Notes under the pieces: model-generated
Database searches by the model: none
What the model saw: the letters and a program-made list of their open reading frames with translations, nothing else
What the model was told of the DNA's origin: nothing
NCBI GenBank assembly: GCA_947243845.1
Contig: CAMXIF010000011.1
Location: forward strand, 1-64,000
Reading direction: 5' to 3'
Source: an uncultured bacterium
GTDB lineage: Bacteria; Bacillota; Clostridia; Lachnospirales; Lachnospiraceae
DNA length: 64,000 nt
Program-made: the position numbers and the translations under genes
Shown here: in pieces, positions 46,207 through 55,401 of the stretch
Position numbering within the stretch: position 1 is the stretch's first letter
Layout of the letters: every line of letters begins with the position of its first letter

Positions 46207-47493
46207 CTATTCTGCATAATATTTCTGATAATCTTTGTCTGTCGCTGCGGCCGCCGCATCAAGCGCCTCCCTGGCATCCACACCCGTAAAGATATTTAAC
46301 ATTGCCTCGGAAAATTCCGCTGACAATACACTATAGGAAGGTGTCCTCGGTCTCGGATGTCCTGTTTCCATAAGTTGCTCTTTGATCAGGGAGCGGGGAT
46401 ATTCATTGTATTCTGTCAGCACGTCATAACTGGATTTTCTGGTAGGCGGTTTAGAGATTGCCTTCGCATAGGTCGTCACATTCTCTTCTGAGAACAGAAA
46501 ATTCATCACCTCTTTGACAGCATCCAGATCCTGTGCATTCTTTGTCACAGAAGCCACCCAGTCGCCAGTAGGCGAAGTCAGGGTACCATTCTCCGCCACC
46601 GGGAAATAAGTCACACCCCAGTTCAACTCCGGATAATCATTTTCCAGCGTGGCTATTTCCCAGGAACCGCCCAGCATTGTAGCTGCGCGTTCATTGTGGA
46701 ATTCCTTCTGAATGGGATCGATATTGGCGTAGCCGCCCTGAATCAGGCTGTTCAAAAATTCCGCCGCCTCTATTCCCTCCGGACTGTTAATATAACCATC
46801 TGCCTGGCTGCCGTCCGCACTGATTAGATCCGTACCGTTAGATATCCAGAATTGTTCCAGAACATAGGGCAGACCCTCTCCTTTATCCATAATGATATTC
46901 GTTCCCACTACACCATCTTTGGTCAGTTTTCTGGCAGCATCGTAGAACTCCGCCCAGGTCCAGGCTTCCTCCTTGGACGCCGGAATACGGATTCCTGCTT
47001 CCTCCAGCATATCCACGTTATAATACAGCGCCACCGAACTTTCTGTCGCCCCTATTGCATAGATCTTGCCATCATATGTATTCTGCTGCTTAGAGGAATC
47101 CAGAAAATCATCCCAGTCCTCTTTCGTAAAGAAATCATCGATGGGAAGAGTTATCTCATTAGCCGCATACACAGACACCGTTGGCCCATCCACAAAAAGG
47201 ATATCCGGCAGATCATTGGATGTGATTGCGGCGTTGATCTTATCCTCATACGCATAAGAATCCGCACGAACAATAGCTTCTCTCCGTAAATGAATCTTTC
47301 CCTTGTGTTCTGCATTAAACGCCTCGATTCTGTCTACCCACCACTCCTCGATGGCCGGCTCATCTGTAGGACTCCAGACCGTGATGACTGACTCGCCTTC
47401 TTCATTGACTCTCTCCTTCGTCTGCCCGCACCCGGCGCACAGGCAGGAGACCATCATTGCTGTGAGTGTAACTGCAACTGCTCTCTTTTTCAC
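46207..47493 (-). CDS. Sugar ABC transporter substrate-binding lipoprotein
   Basis: This protein of about 428 residues begins at a GTG (47493), supported by GAAAGGAG 8 bp upstream. The lipoprotein signal KKRAVAVTLTAMMVSCLCAGC puts the lipid-modified Cys at about 22. The mature part is a family-1 extracellular solute-binding fold (ESVITVWSPTDEPAIEEWWVDRIEAFNAEHKGKI; YPELNWGVTYFPVAENGTLTSPTGDWVASVTKNAQD). It collects a sugar outside and delivers it to the two permeases. The longer upstream frame lacks any ribosome site. It is between the permease genes and the GH32 gene. Confidence 0.88.
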   Translation of the reverse strand: MKKRAVAVTLTAMMVSCLCAGCGQTKERVNEEGESVITVWSPTDEPAIEEWWVDRIEAFNAEHKGKIHLRREAIVRADSYAYEDKINAAITSNDLPDILFVDGPTVSVYAANEITLPIDDFFTKEDWDDFLDSSKQQNTYDGKIYAIGATESSVALYYNVDMLEEAGIRIPASKEEAWTWAEFYDAARKLTKDGVVGTNIIMDKGEGLPYVLEQFWISNGTDLISADGSQADGYINSPEGIEAAEFLNSLIQGGYANIDPIQKEFHNERAATMLGGSWEIATLENDYPELNWGVTYFPVAENGTLTSPTGDWVASVTKNAQDLDAVKEVMNFLFSEENVTTYAKAISKPPTRKSSYDVLTEYNEYPRSLIKEQLMETGHPRPRTPSYSVLSAEFSEAMLNIFTGVDAREALDAAAAATDKDYQKYYAE

Positions 47494-47601
47494 TTTAACC
47501 GCTCCTTTCTTATCTATCTTAGTTCTATACTGGCCTCTGTTCTGCCACCCCATAGGATAGCGTGTAACAGCTTTACAGTTCATTGTGCTTTTTCCGCCGT
47601 C

Positions 47602-49266
47602 TCATCTCCGATTCCATATGGATTTCATAAGCGCTAACTCCGCCCGTTCGACATTTCCCACTCTCATAGCGCACAATTCAAAGCATCCGTCTTGAGAAGT
47701 ATTGTAGAATACTTTCGTGCCCACTGCTTCTCCCCCATTCACATAGACTTCTGCCACGCGGCGATCCATATAAATCTCCAGTTCTCTGACTTCCGCCACA
47801 TCCGCCGCAAAGTCTATACCTTCGCTTCTTACACCTTTCGTCACAATCCGCAGCCCCTTTAGATCATGAATCAGTGAGATTGACCGGTCTTTGTCCTGTC
47901 CGAGCAGAATTGTAAAAAAGGTGTTCTCTGAAAACTTTATCGTTGCCCGGTAAGCGTTGCCTTCTATCTTCGGCATCATGATGTTTTCTCCACCGCCCTG
48001 ATAGAGTATCTCTCCTTTCAGTGATAATATCTCTTCCACCGGCGTCATATACAGTCTGTCGTTCCTGATATGAAGCTGTCTGGGAATCGTCATACTGCCA
48101 TAAACGCCGTCCGGATAGTTCACATGTTCACCGTAAAAATCAGAGACCCATCCTATACTGATCCGCCTGCCCTGATGCACAAAACTCTGCATCGCATAAC
48201 AATTGCTCCCGAAATCAAACCAGCCTTCTTTTACCTTTTCAATCTTTCGATCGCGCCAGTTCCCAATATAATACCTGCTCATCTGATATCTTCCACAGCT
48301 GTCATAATGTTCCATAAAGGCGCCTACTGCCAGATATCTGCCGTCCAGTTCCATCAGATCCGGACATTCAAAACAGCGTATCTCGTACTGCTCTTCAAGC
48401 AAAAGAGGATGTACATATTTCCAGTGTTCCTTATCCTCTGATTCGTATAAAAGAATGGCTCCCTTTCCCCTTATGGCACTGCCCAGAACCATGTACCATG
48501 TTTCTCCAATCTTTAATACTTTAGGATCCCTGAAATCAAAGGACGCCTCTTCCGGCGGACTCTCGATCACACACTTTTCCTCTGTAAAATGAATCATATC
48601 CCGGCTTCTCATAATCCACTGCTGCTCAACAGTGTCCTCGCAATCCTGCAAAGGCCCTTGATGCCTTGTCAGATAGAAAATAACCTCATCTCCATCAACC
48701 ACCGCACAACCCGAAAATGCGCCGCCTTTAGCGGTCTTTGGATTCATCAGAATATCTTCCTGTGGAGCCAGTACAATGGGAAGATGTGTCCAATGGACTA
48801 AGTCTCTGCTAGCCGCGTGTCCCCAATACATATTGGACCACTCCTGTCCATGAGGATTGCACTGATAAAACATGTGATAGTATCCCTGAAACCAACATAA
48901 ACCGTTAGGATCATTCATCCAGTTTTTCCAGGGTGCAAAATGATAAGCCTCCCGCATCGGACGATCATACCATGCCTCCGAATCCTGCACGGTAAACTTT
49001 TCCCCATCCTGTGTTCTCTCCAGATAACATACACCCGTTTCTAATATGTTTTCACTGCCGCTCAGATAGCATAGAGATATATCGCAGGACTCGCATACAA
49101 TCTCATATTCCGTATCCGGACACAGCGAAAATTTGAGCCATGCATGATAACTGCCGCCTGCTGCTTTCTCCTGGCTTTCCCGAGTATCAGAGAGAACTCT
49201 GACCCTGCCTCCAGGCGCTGTTTGTTTTGCAAATAGTTCCAAGCATGTATATTTCCCTGTATTCAT
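47602..49266 (-). CDS. Glycoside hydrolase family 32 (sucrose-6-phosphate hydrolase / fructanase-like)
   Basis: The 554-residue enzyme carries the GH32 signature blocks: the nucleophile region WMNDPNGLCW (Asp about 117), FDFRDPKVL (about 243-251) and RCFECPDLM with the acid/base Glu (about 300). No signal peptide is present, so it is probably cytoplasmic and acts on imported sucrose or fructo-oligosaccharide (or its phosphate). The N-terminal 95 residues form an additional small beta domain. The start at 49266 was chosen because GGAGGAGGG lies before it. It leads the operon with the ABC importer and has two LacI-type operators upstream. Confidence 0.9.
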   Translation of the reverse strand: MNTGKYTCLELFAKQTAPGGRVRVLSDTRESQEKAAGGSYHAWLKFSLCPDTEYEIVCESCDISLCYLSGSENILETGVCYLERTQDGEKFTVQDSEAWYDRPMREAYHFAPWKNWMNDPNGLCWFQGYYHMFYQCNPHGQEWSNMYWGHAASRDLVHWTHLPIVLAPQEDILMNPKTAKGGAFSGCAVVDGDEVIFYLTRHQGPLQDCEDTVEQQWIMRSRDMIHFTEEKCVIESPPEEASFDFRDPKVLKIGETWYMVLGSAIRGKGAILLYESEDKEHWKYVHPLLLEEQYEIRCFECPDLMELDGRYLAVGAFMEHYDSCGRYQMSRYYIGNWRDRKIEKVKEGWFDFGSNCYAMQSFVHQGRRISIGWVSDFYGEHVNYPDGVYGSMTIPRQLHIRNDRLYMTPVEEILSLKGEILYQGGGENIMMPKIEGNAYRATIKFSENTFFTILLGQDKDRSISLIHDLKGLRIVTKGVRSEGIDFAADVAEVRELEIYMDRRVAEVYVNGGEAVGTKVFYNTSQDGCFELCAMRVGNVERAELALMKSIWNRR

Positions 49267-49369
49267 ACAAACCCTCCTCCATCCATTCACACCTATTATG
49301 ATTCTGTCTTACAGTGTTTACGGCTTATCTTACTCCTGTCATTATCTCCATGTGCCCTATTTCCCCTAA

Positions 49370-49470
49370 ATTATATAGAACCGTTTCCATGCCGTATTAT
49401 CAATATTTTTTGAACATATAATTTGATTTATTAGCACTTTTCTTTCATATTTTATGGAACGCGTTCCATA
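49370..49470 (-). promoter_or_regulatory. LacI-type operators and promoter of the GH32-ABC operon
   Basis: A perfect 18-bp palindrome, TATGGAACGCGTTCCATA, lies at 49453-49470. A related imperfect dyad (atagaaccgtttccat, 49375-49390) overlaps a TATAAT -10 (49370-49375) read on the minus strand. Two operators about 80 bp apart, one over the promoter, are what a DNA-looping LacI-type repressor would use. The regulator gene is next to it. Confidence 0.7.
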
Positions 49471-49535
49471 TTGCATATTATATTTCTTTACGATTTATTT
49501 GTCAACTGCATATTTACAATTTTTACTCTCTACAC

Positions 49536-49581
49536 AAAAAAGCAGGGGGTGTTTTTGTACATTCTGCACAACCCTGCTTTT
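49536..49581 (-). terminator. Terminator after the LacI-family gene
   Basis: An aaaaaagcaggg / ccctgctttt stem with a roughly 20-nt loop is followed on the minus strand by six T, about 80 bp after the regulator's stop. Confidence 0.75.
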
Positions 49582-49660
49582 CTGCCCTGTCTTAATTCTA
49601 TTTTATTCTTATTTCTTCTCTGCTCTGTCTTTCTCTGTTCTATCTTTCCTCTGTACAGTC

Positions 49661-50665
49661 CTATCTGTTATGCCTTTGTTCCTGCTCCGCCCTCGTTGTT
49701 CCCCCGCAACAGACATCCACATTCAGAATCTGTCTGTGCAGAATGTCACGCCTTTGCTCAATTTGATCTAACAATGTATTCACTGATACTTCTGCCAGAA
49801 GTTCCACATTCTGCCGAATCGCAGTCAGTCTTGGATAGACCATCTGGGTCACGCTGGTTGCATCGAATCCTACCAGACTGATATCTTTCGGTATATCCAT
49901 TCCTCTTTGCCTGGCCATGTTCATACAGGCCACTGCGCCTAAATCTCCCGAAAAAATGCCATCGACATCCGGATGTCTCTCCATGATCTTCAATGCCGTT
50001 TTGTGAAAGGCTTCCCACTCGAAGACATTCCAGTCCATCTCTTCTGTCAGCACTTCCACCCCTTTATCCTCCAGCGTTTTCTGAAATGCCAAATGTCTTT
50101 CGTTCGCCAAAATATGTGGAGACACTCCGCAGATCTGCAGGACATGCTTTCGCCCATCCTTGATCATCAGTTCTGCTGCCATTTTGCCGCCCATCATATG
50201 ATCACTTCCCACAATGGGAATTTCCGGCCCAAAATCACGGTCTATCGACACGATCGGTTTTTCATGCTTTAGGTATTCTTCTCCGTCAAGACAATGTGAT
50301 CCTGTAATGATGCCATCCACAATGTTGCGTTCCAGCATATCCAGATATTCCCGTTCTCTGTCGCTGACTCCCACTGCATTACAGACCATTGTTTTATATC
50401 CCTGTCCGTAAAGCTGCATCTCAATGTTTTTGACCAGGCTGGAAAAGAAGGGATGGTTTAAGTCCGGTACAATAACTCCCACAATTCCGCTTCTGTTACG
50501 AAAAAGATTACGCGCCAACTCATTGGGAGTATAATTCAATTTTTCGACTGCCTTATCAATCTTCTTTCTTGTATCCGGAGAAACATATCCTGTATTATTG
50601 ATCGCTCTGGACACAGTGCCCACCCCGACTCCGGCTTCCTTTGCCACATCCTTAATACTTGCCAT
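49661..50665 (-). CDS. LacI-family transcriptional regulator
   Basis: The 334-residue protein has the LacI DNA-binding motif at 2-50 (SIKDVAKEAGVGVGTVSRAINNTGYVSPDTRKKIDKAVEKLNYTPNELAR), with the hinge helix at about 50-60. A periplasmic-binding-protein-like effector domain follows (about 61-330). It probably represses the GH32-sugar importer operon just downstream, since a matching palindromic operator lies there. The effector is likely a sugar derived from the substrate. Length is normal. The start at 50665 follows GGAGCAGGGATT. Confidence 0.88.
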   Translation of the reverse strand: MASIKDVAKEAGVGVGTVSRAINNTGYVSPDTRKKIDKAVEKLNYTPNELARNLFRNRSGIVGVIVPDLNHPFFSSLVKNIEMQLYGQGYKTMVCNAVGVSDREREYLDMLERNIVDGIITGSHCLDGEEYLKHEKPIVSIDRDFGPEIPIVGSDHMMGGKMAAELMIKDGRKHVLQICGVSPHILANERHLAFQKTLEDKGVEVLTEEMDWNVFEWEAFHKTALKIMERHPDVDGIFSGDLGAVACMNMARQRGMDIPKDISLVGFDATSVTQMVYPRLTAIRQNVELLAEVSVNTLLDQIEQRRDILHRQILNVDVCCGGTTRAEQEQRHNR

Positions 50666-50676
50666 AATCCCTGCTC

Positions 50677-50706
50677 CTTATATCTCTTTGACCGGTCAAA
50701 TGTCAA
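50677..50706 (-). promoter_or_regulatory. Promoter of the LacI-family gene with a palindrome in its spacer
   Basis: On the minus strand TTGACA (50701-50706), 18 bp and TATAAG (50677-50682). A perfect 14-bp palindrome, TTTGACCGGTCAAA (50687-50700), fills the spacer. It differs from the GH32 operator, so a different regulator may bind, or it may be an autoregulatory site of the same protein. Confidence 0.5.
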
Positions 50707-50819
50707 GGTAATGATAGCACAAGCGGTTTGGAATCTCAACCATACATTTTAACGCATCTTCATTTATTATTTTGCGCATGTCAGACAGGAGCAGCATCTG
50801 AGCGGATAGCAAATTATCC

Positions 50820-51626
50820 TTACTGCGGCTGCTTCCCAATATAAGCCAAAATACCGCCGTCCACATACAGCACATGACCATTCACAAAGTCAGATGCCTC
50901 GGATGCCAGGAACACAGCCGGTCCCTGTAAATCCTCCGTCACACCCCAGCGCGCTGCCGGTGTCTTGGCGATAATAAACTGATCAAACGGATGCCTGGAT
51001 CCGTCCGGCTGCACCTCCCTTAAAGGCGCTGTCTGCGGGGTTGCAATATAACCGGGACCGATGCCGTTACACTGAATGTTAAACTCACCGTACTCTGACG
51101 CGATGTTTCTGGTCAGCATTTTCAGGCCGCCCTTTGCAGCCGCGTAGGCAGAGACAGTCTCACGCCCCAGTTCGCTCATCATGGAACAGATGTTGATAAT
51201 TTTTCCATGCCCCTTCTTGATCATGCTCGGAATGACTGCTTTGGATACAATAAAAGGTGCGTTTAAGTCCACATCGATGACCTGACGGAACTCTTCAGCA
51301 GTCATATCGCACATGGGAATCCGCTTGATGATGCCCGCATTATTTACGAGGATATCGATCACACCCACTTCTTTCTCAATCTTAGCCACCAGTTCGTGCA
51401 CCTGTGCTTCATCCGTCACATCGCATACATAGCCGTGTGCCTTTATCCCCTTTTCCTCGTAGGCCGCAAGTCCCTTGTCCACCAGTTCCTGCTTGATATC
51501 GTTGAACACGATCGTTGCGCCTGCCTCAGCATAAGCAGATGCGATCGCAAAACCAATCCCGTAGGATGCCCCTGTCACCAATGCTATTTTCCCTTCCAGG
51601 GAAAATTTCTTCATAAAATCACTCAT
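50820..51626 (-). CDS. SDR-family dehydrogenase (gluconate 5-dehydrogenase / KduD-like)
   Basis: The 268-residue protein shows the short-chain dehydrogenase motifs: VTGASYGIGFAIA (TGXXXGXG, about 18-30), NNAG (about 95), and the catalytic SAYAAAKGG (YXXXK, about 165-173). Its order beside a KduI gene points to 2-deoxy-D-gluconate 3-dehydrogenase (3-deoxy-D-glycero-2,5-hexodiulosonate to KDG) in uronate breakdown. Sequence similarity to gluconate 5-dehydrogenases leaves the substrate open. The start at 51626 follows GGAGG at 8 bp. It lies 43 bp after the KduI gene. Confidence 0.83.
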   Translation of the reverse strand: MSDFMKKFSLEGKIALVTGASYGIGFAIASAYAEAGATIVFNDIKQELVDKGLAAYEEKGIKAHGYVCDVTDEAQVHELVAKIEKEVGVIDILVNNAGIIKRIPMCDMTAEEFRQVIDVDLNAPFIVSKAVIPSMIKKGHGKIINICSMMSELGRETVSAYAAAKGGLKMLTRNIASEYGEFNIQCNGIGPGYIATPQTAPLREVQPDGSRHPFDQFIIAKTPAARWGVTEDLQGPAVFLASEASDFVNGHVLYVDGGILAYIGKQPQ

Positions 51627-51669
51627 GATCCTGTCCTCCATTTTATATCCGAAATCCCTCGCCGCAACT

Positions 51670-52530
51670 TCAGCGCAAATCTTTCATCGCCACATCATCC
51701 ATGTCATTAAATGCCTGGTTTTCACCTACCATGCCCCAGATAAAAGTATAGGCTCTGGTGCCGCAGCCCGCATGGATAGACCAGCTCGGTGAAATGACTG
51801 CCTCCTCATTTCTCATCACAATATGCCTCGTCTCATCAGGCTCACCCATATAGTGCATCACAATAGCATCTTCCGGCATTTCAAAATAGAGATATACCTC
51901 CATTCGTCTGTCGTGTGTGTGACAAGGCATGGTATTCCATACACTGCCGGGTGCCAGCTTGGTCATGCCCATCACAAGTTGACAGCTCTCCACCTGTCCG
52001 GGGAGGATATACTTACAGATCACTCTGTGGTTTGACTCTTCCAGAGAACCCAACTCCACTTTGTTCTCATCCTTTACAATCACCACACCTTCTTCCGCCG
52101 TCCCTTCCGGTCTGATCAGTACCGTGGGATATGTTTTATGTGCAGGTGCGCTGTTTAGATAGAACTTGGCAGGCTCTTTCGCATCGACACTCTCAAAAGT
52201 AATGTCTTTGGAACCCATACCGATATACATAGCCTCTTTGTATCCTACCTCATATTTCTTCCCATCAATGGTAATGCTGCCGGCGCCGCCTACATTGATG
52301 ACGCCCATCTCTCTCCTCTGCAGGAAGTACTCCGCCCGCAGTTCATCTCCTGCCGTAAGCGCCAATGGTTCCACCGGCACTGCCGCTCCTGTAATAATCC
52401 TGTCAACATGACTGTACACCAGCTTGATCTGACCCGGCTGGAATAAATCCTGAATCAAAAATTCCTCCCGCAGTCTCTCTGTCGTATAGTGCTTCATATC
52501 TTTTGGTGACGCCGCCGTTCTCAGTTCCAT
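51670..52530 (-). CDS. kduI: 5-keto-4-deoxyuronate isomerase
   Basis: This protein of about 286 residues is very close to the known KduI fold. Typical blocks are VYSHVDRIITGAAVPV, EYFLQRREMGVINVGGAGSITIDGKKYEVG, MPCHTHDRRMEVYLYF (metal-binding His/Glu) and VISPSWSIHAGCGTRAYTFIWGMVGENQAFNDMDDVAMKDLR. It converts 5-keto-4-deoxyuronate to 3-deoxy-D-glycero-2,5-hexodiulosonate, a step in degrading pectin or glycosaminoglycan uronates. The start near 52530 fits the family's N-terminus; upstream ATGs at 52542 and beyond are possible. The dehydrogenase gene follows, and an AraC regulator is divergent. Confidence 0.92.
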   Translation of the reverse strand: MELRTAASPKDMKHYTTERLREEFLIQDLFQPGQIKLVYSHVDRIITGAAVPVEPLALTAGDELRAEYFLQRREMGVINVGGAGSITIDGKKYEVGYKEAMYIGMGSKDITFESVDAKEPAKFYLNSAPAHKTYPTVLIRPEGTAEEGVVIVKDENKVELGSLEESNHRVICKYILPGQVESCQLVMGMTKLAPGSVWNTMPCHTHDRRMEVYLYFEMPEDAIVMHYMGEPDETRHIVMRNEEAVISPSWSIHAGCGTRAYTFIWGMVGENQAFNDMDDVAMKDLR

Positions 52531-52632
52531 TTCCTCATCCATCCTTTCTGTTTTGCCTGTAAACCTGTCCGTTATGAAGTCCGCCCCTGCCTCACTTCTG
52601 TGCCAGGGCAAAACTCTCTCTTATGATATTCC

Positions 52633-52712
52633 TTATTATACAGGATTAAATTCTCTATGTCTTTTCAAATATTTCTGTAAATATTGAAAATAATGAACCC
52701 TTCCCTTATAAT
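52633..52712. promoter_or_regulatory. Divergent promoter region for kduI and the AraC gene
   Basis: On the plus strand TTGAAA (52684-52689), 17 bp and TATAAT (52707-52712) serve the AraC gene. On the minus strand a TATAAT (about 52635-52640) with AAGACA 17 bp further upstream can serve kduI. The two overlap-facing promoters are consistent with local control by the AraC regulator. Confidence 0.5.
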
Positions 52713-52823
52713 CACACTAACAGGAGATGCATCGTATCCCGGAATCCACACTAGCAGAGCCGCTGTGCGAATGAAACATAAATTAAGGCGTGCGGATATC
52801 TGCATCGGAAAGGACAAAACAAA

Positions 52824-53681
52824 ATGAATGAACTGTATTCCTGCCGAGAGGCAATTGAACAGTGTTCCGCTACCCATACCTTTGCCATTGCACACCTATA
52901 TAAAGAAGAAAAAACCATGGATATGCATATTCATGATTGTTACGAAATTTATTATTCTGTGTCCGGTGGGAAACAGTTCTTGATCGACAATAAACTGTAT
53001 GACATCGAACCAGGCAATCTGTTCATAATCAATCAATACGAGAGCCATAAAATCACACAGGCCGACAAGATGACACATGAGCGCATCGTCCTGTCCATTC
53101 ACCCAGAATACCCGAAGCGCCTCTCTTCTGCCGGAACAAACCTGGATGCTTGTTTCACTGCAAGGCCGGAAACTTTCTGCCATAGAATCGCTTTAAACAA
53201 AGAACAACAGAAGCGTTTCCTGTATTATATTAATAAAATCACAGGCGCAGAAGGTTACGCCTGTGACATTTATGAACAAACTGCTTTTATGGAATTGCTG
53301 GTGTTAGTCAACCGGCTGGCCCTGGCCTGCCAGATGCCGGAAATATCCGTCAACTGCGTGCACAATCAGCAGGTGGATGATATCCTGACCTACCTTAATC
53401 TGCATATTTCTTCTCCCCTTACTCTGTCGCAGCTGGCCGGGGAATTTTTCTTGAGCGAATCTTACATCTGCCGGATTTTCAAAGCAGCTACCGGTACGAC
53501 CATCAACAAATATATCACCGCCAGAAGAATCAGCATCGCCAAGGCTCTGCTGAGTGATGGCTGCAGCGTCATGGAAGCCTATGAAAAAAGCGGCTTCACC
53601 GATTATAGCGCTTTCTTCAAGGCTTTTACCAAAGCGATCGGCATCTCGCCCAAAAAGTATGCGCAGTGCAGCGTCAGCTGA
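52824..53681 (+). CDS. AraC-family transcriptional regulator
   Basis: The 285-residue protein has an N-terminal cupin domain (about 25-110, TMDMHIHDCYEIYYSVSGGKQFLIDNKLYDIEPGNLFIINQYESH). A C-terminal AraC helix-turn-helix pair follows at about 185-280 (LSQLAGEFFLSESYICRIFKAATGTTINKYITARRISIAKALL ... FTDYSAFFKAFTKAIGISPKKYAQ). It is divergent from kduI and the SDR gene across about 290 bp and is probably their activator. The ligand is likely a uronate-derived compound. A good promoter precedes it. Confidence 0.87.
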   Translation: MNELYSCREAIEQCSATHTFAIAHLYKEEKTMDMHIHDCYEIYYSVSGGKQFLIDNKLYDIEPGNLFIINQYESHKITQADKMTHERIVLSIHPEYPKRLSSAGTNLDACFTARPETFCHRIALNKEQQKRFLYYINKITGAEGYACDIYEQTAFMELLVLVNRLALACQMPEISVNCVHNQQVDDILTYLNLHISSPLTLSQLAGEFFLSESYICRIFKAATGTTINKYITARRISIAKALLSDGCSVMEAYEKSGFTDYSAFFKAFTKAIGISPKKYAQCSVS

Positions 53682-53756
53682 TCTCTTAAACTTGTTTCAG
53701 CGAATCGCATCTATACCAATTTATGTATCTATGTACATGCCAGTATTTCGTACTCT

Positions 53757-53915
53757 TTATTGCTCCACTATAATTTTTTCTGCATGCGCCGATACTGCAA
53801 ACATTTTATTATAAGCATCCTTTTTCCAATTTGGCCATCCATTGATCGTTTTATTTACCTTTTCATAAGATTCCTTAGGATCCCAGCTTTTTTCATTTAC
53901 TTTTGTTGCTTCCAT
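53757..53915 (-). CDS. 52-residue unrecognised protein directly after the dCTP deaminase gene
   Basis: A complete short ORF reads MEATKVNEKSWDPKESYEKV and on through NKTINGWPNWKKDAYNKMFAVSAHAEKI to a TAA at 53757-53759. The ATG (53913-53915) is one base after the deaminase stop (TAA, 53917-53919), and GGAAAGG lies about 12-17 bp before it, inside the deaminase's last codons. The peptide is charged and Trp-rich and looks like a real small protein. I do not recognise a family. Being cotranslated with an anti-phage enzyme, it may belong to the same defence unit; that is inference. Confidence 0.6.
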   Translation of the reverse strand: MEATKVNEKSWDPKESYEKVNKTINGWPNWKKDAYNKMFAVSAHAEKIIVEQ

Positions 53916-53916
53916 T

Positions 53917-55401
53917 TTACCTATTTTCCTTTCCTATTTGATCGATTTCCTCAGTATACTGTTTATGTGCACTTTGTTCCATTTCTATATAATTCATCAA
54001 AGACATAGGATTCCTTAAATTAGCTTTGCTCCTGTCCCATTGAATTACATACCCATCTTTATTTTTTCTGTTACGTGAATACCACCTAATAGAGTGCATT
54101 GAGAACAAATCAATAAATCGGTGTGGCCCAACACCTTTAAAAGGAATAAAAACTACTTTTCTCTCACTATTCTGTCCATTTTGCGAAATCTCATTCGGAT
54201 AAAATTCCAATGCTTTACTTTTGGGATATGGCTCAATATAAACCACTTTTTTAATGCCTGCTGCAATAATATGTTTCGCACAATTATGACAAGGAAAAGT
54301 AGTCATATACATAGAACAACCTTTCGTAGAGATGCCATTTCGTGCGCACATCATTAATGCTTCCATCTCTCCATGTACAACTCTTCCAAATTCTGTTAAA
54401 GCGCCAATCCCTGTGGACTTTATTTTCGCAATATTTTCATCTGTACTAGGACAGTTCAGTTCTTTTAAAATGTTTGTGATTATTTTTTGCTGTTGAATTT
54501 TATTTGAATCATAACCTCCTTCAAATTTATAATCCCTTCCATTTACTTCGTCTTCATATTCTCCCTCTTCTTTGTTATAAACCGGCCAATATACGCCACC
54601 AAAAGCCCTTGGACAGTCATTAACACCTTCTGCCAAAATTTCACTGTCTTTTGTCACCACAACTCCAATTTGCCTGGATAAATCAGCCGATCTCAAAGAT
54701 GCCACATACGCCCTAAACATTGCATATTCCTCAAATGTCGGCGTTATAAACGGATCACCAAACAATAAATCCAAAAGCCGAAATATATGCCCCTGCATTT
54801 CAGTAGAACTATCGCCTGCACTAATAAAATAGTCTGCCTGCTGATATACATCCCCAGTGTGCTGCCCATTCTTTTCTTTTTCATTGTTGTCACGATTTAA
54901 AATTGTTTGAGCATTTGATTCAGACATGCCCTTTCGATCGACTAAATATTTTTTACGGCGCTCATATGTATCTGAAATACCTATAAGATGAAAACCCTCT
55001 CCATACGTATTTCTTAAAAATTCAACCTCATCAGGATGTTTAATAGAATCAATGATATACGCATTTCTTGGTTGCGGTCCCTCATTATTCGCTCTATAAT
55101 TGTCATAAATATAAGCTGATACGCCTTTCATAAGAATTGCTGCATCTTGAGTCATTTTACGAATTTCATTGCCCTTATCCATGAAAAACCTGATTCGATC
55201 ATATTCTTTGCCTGAAAAATCAGGTAAATCAGCAACAAATTTAGACAAAATATGTTCCGACACTTTGATTATATTGGTTTTGTAATTAAATTGATTTAAA
55301 CTATCTATAATACATGTTTTTATTTCAGAAGAATTAGTTCCAACCGGGCTGACAATTCCAATTACCAACTCGCTGTCATTATTAGTATTTCTATTCATCA
55401 T
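53917..55401 (-). CDS. Anti-phage dCTP deaminase (AvcD/DcdV family)
   Basis: The 494-residue protein matches the two-domain family of anti-phage dCTP deaminases. Residues about 10-230 form a P-loop-kinase-like domain, with a degenerate P-loop GIVSPVGTNSSE lacking the Lys. Residues about 240-470 form a cytidine-deaminase fold with the zinc motif VHGEME (HXE, about 341-346) and PCHNC (about 363-367). Such enzymes deplete dCTP and dCMP during phage infection and are held inactive in uninfected cells by a small RNA encoded upstream in known systems. The gene has a strong promoter and a leader of about 210 nt. Nearby genes are housekeeping, so it is an isolated defence island. Confidence 0.85.
   Translation of the reverse strand: MMNRNTNNDSELVIGIVSPVGTNSSEIKTCIIDSLNQFNYKTNIIKVSEHILSKFVADLPDFSGKEYDRIRFFMDKGNEIRKMTQDAAILMKGVSAYIYDNYRANNEGPQPRNAYIIDSIKHPDEVEFLRNTYGEGFHLIGISDTYERRKKYLVDRKGMSESNAQTILNRDNNEKEKNGQHTGDVYQQADYFISAGDSSTEMQGHIFRLLDLLFGDPFITPTFEEYAMFRAYVASLRSADLSRQIGVVVTKDSEILAEGVNDCPRAFGGVYWPVYNKEEGEYEDEVNGRDYKFEGGYDSNKIQQQKIITNILKELNCPSTDENIAKIKSTGIGALTEFGRVVHGEMEALMMCARNGISTKGCSMYMTTFPCHNCAKHIIAAGIKKVVYIEPYPKSKALEFYPNEISQNGQNSERKVVFIPFKGVGPHRFIDLFSMHSIRWYSRNRKNKDGYVIQWDRSKANLRNPMSLMNYIEMEQSAHKQYTEEIDQIGKENR

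Noticed and set aside
52531-52611. N-terminal extension of KduI
   Set aside because: The extra residues do not match the family; the conserved N-terminus starts near 52530.
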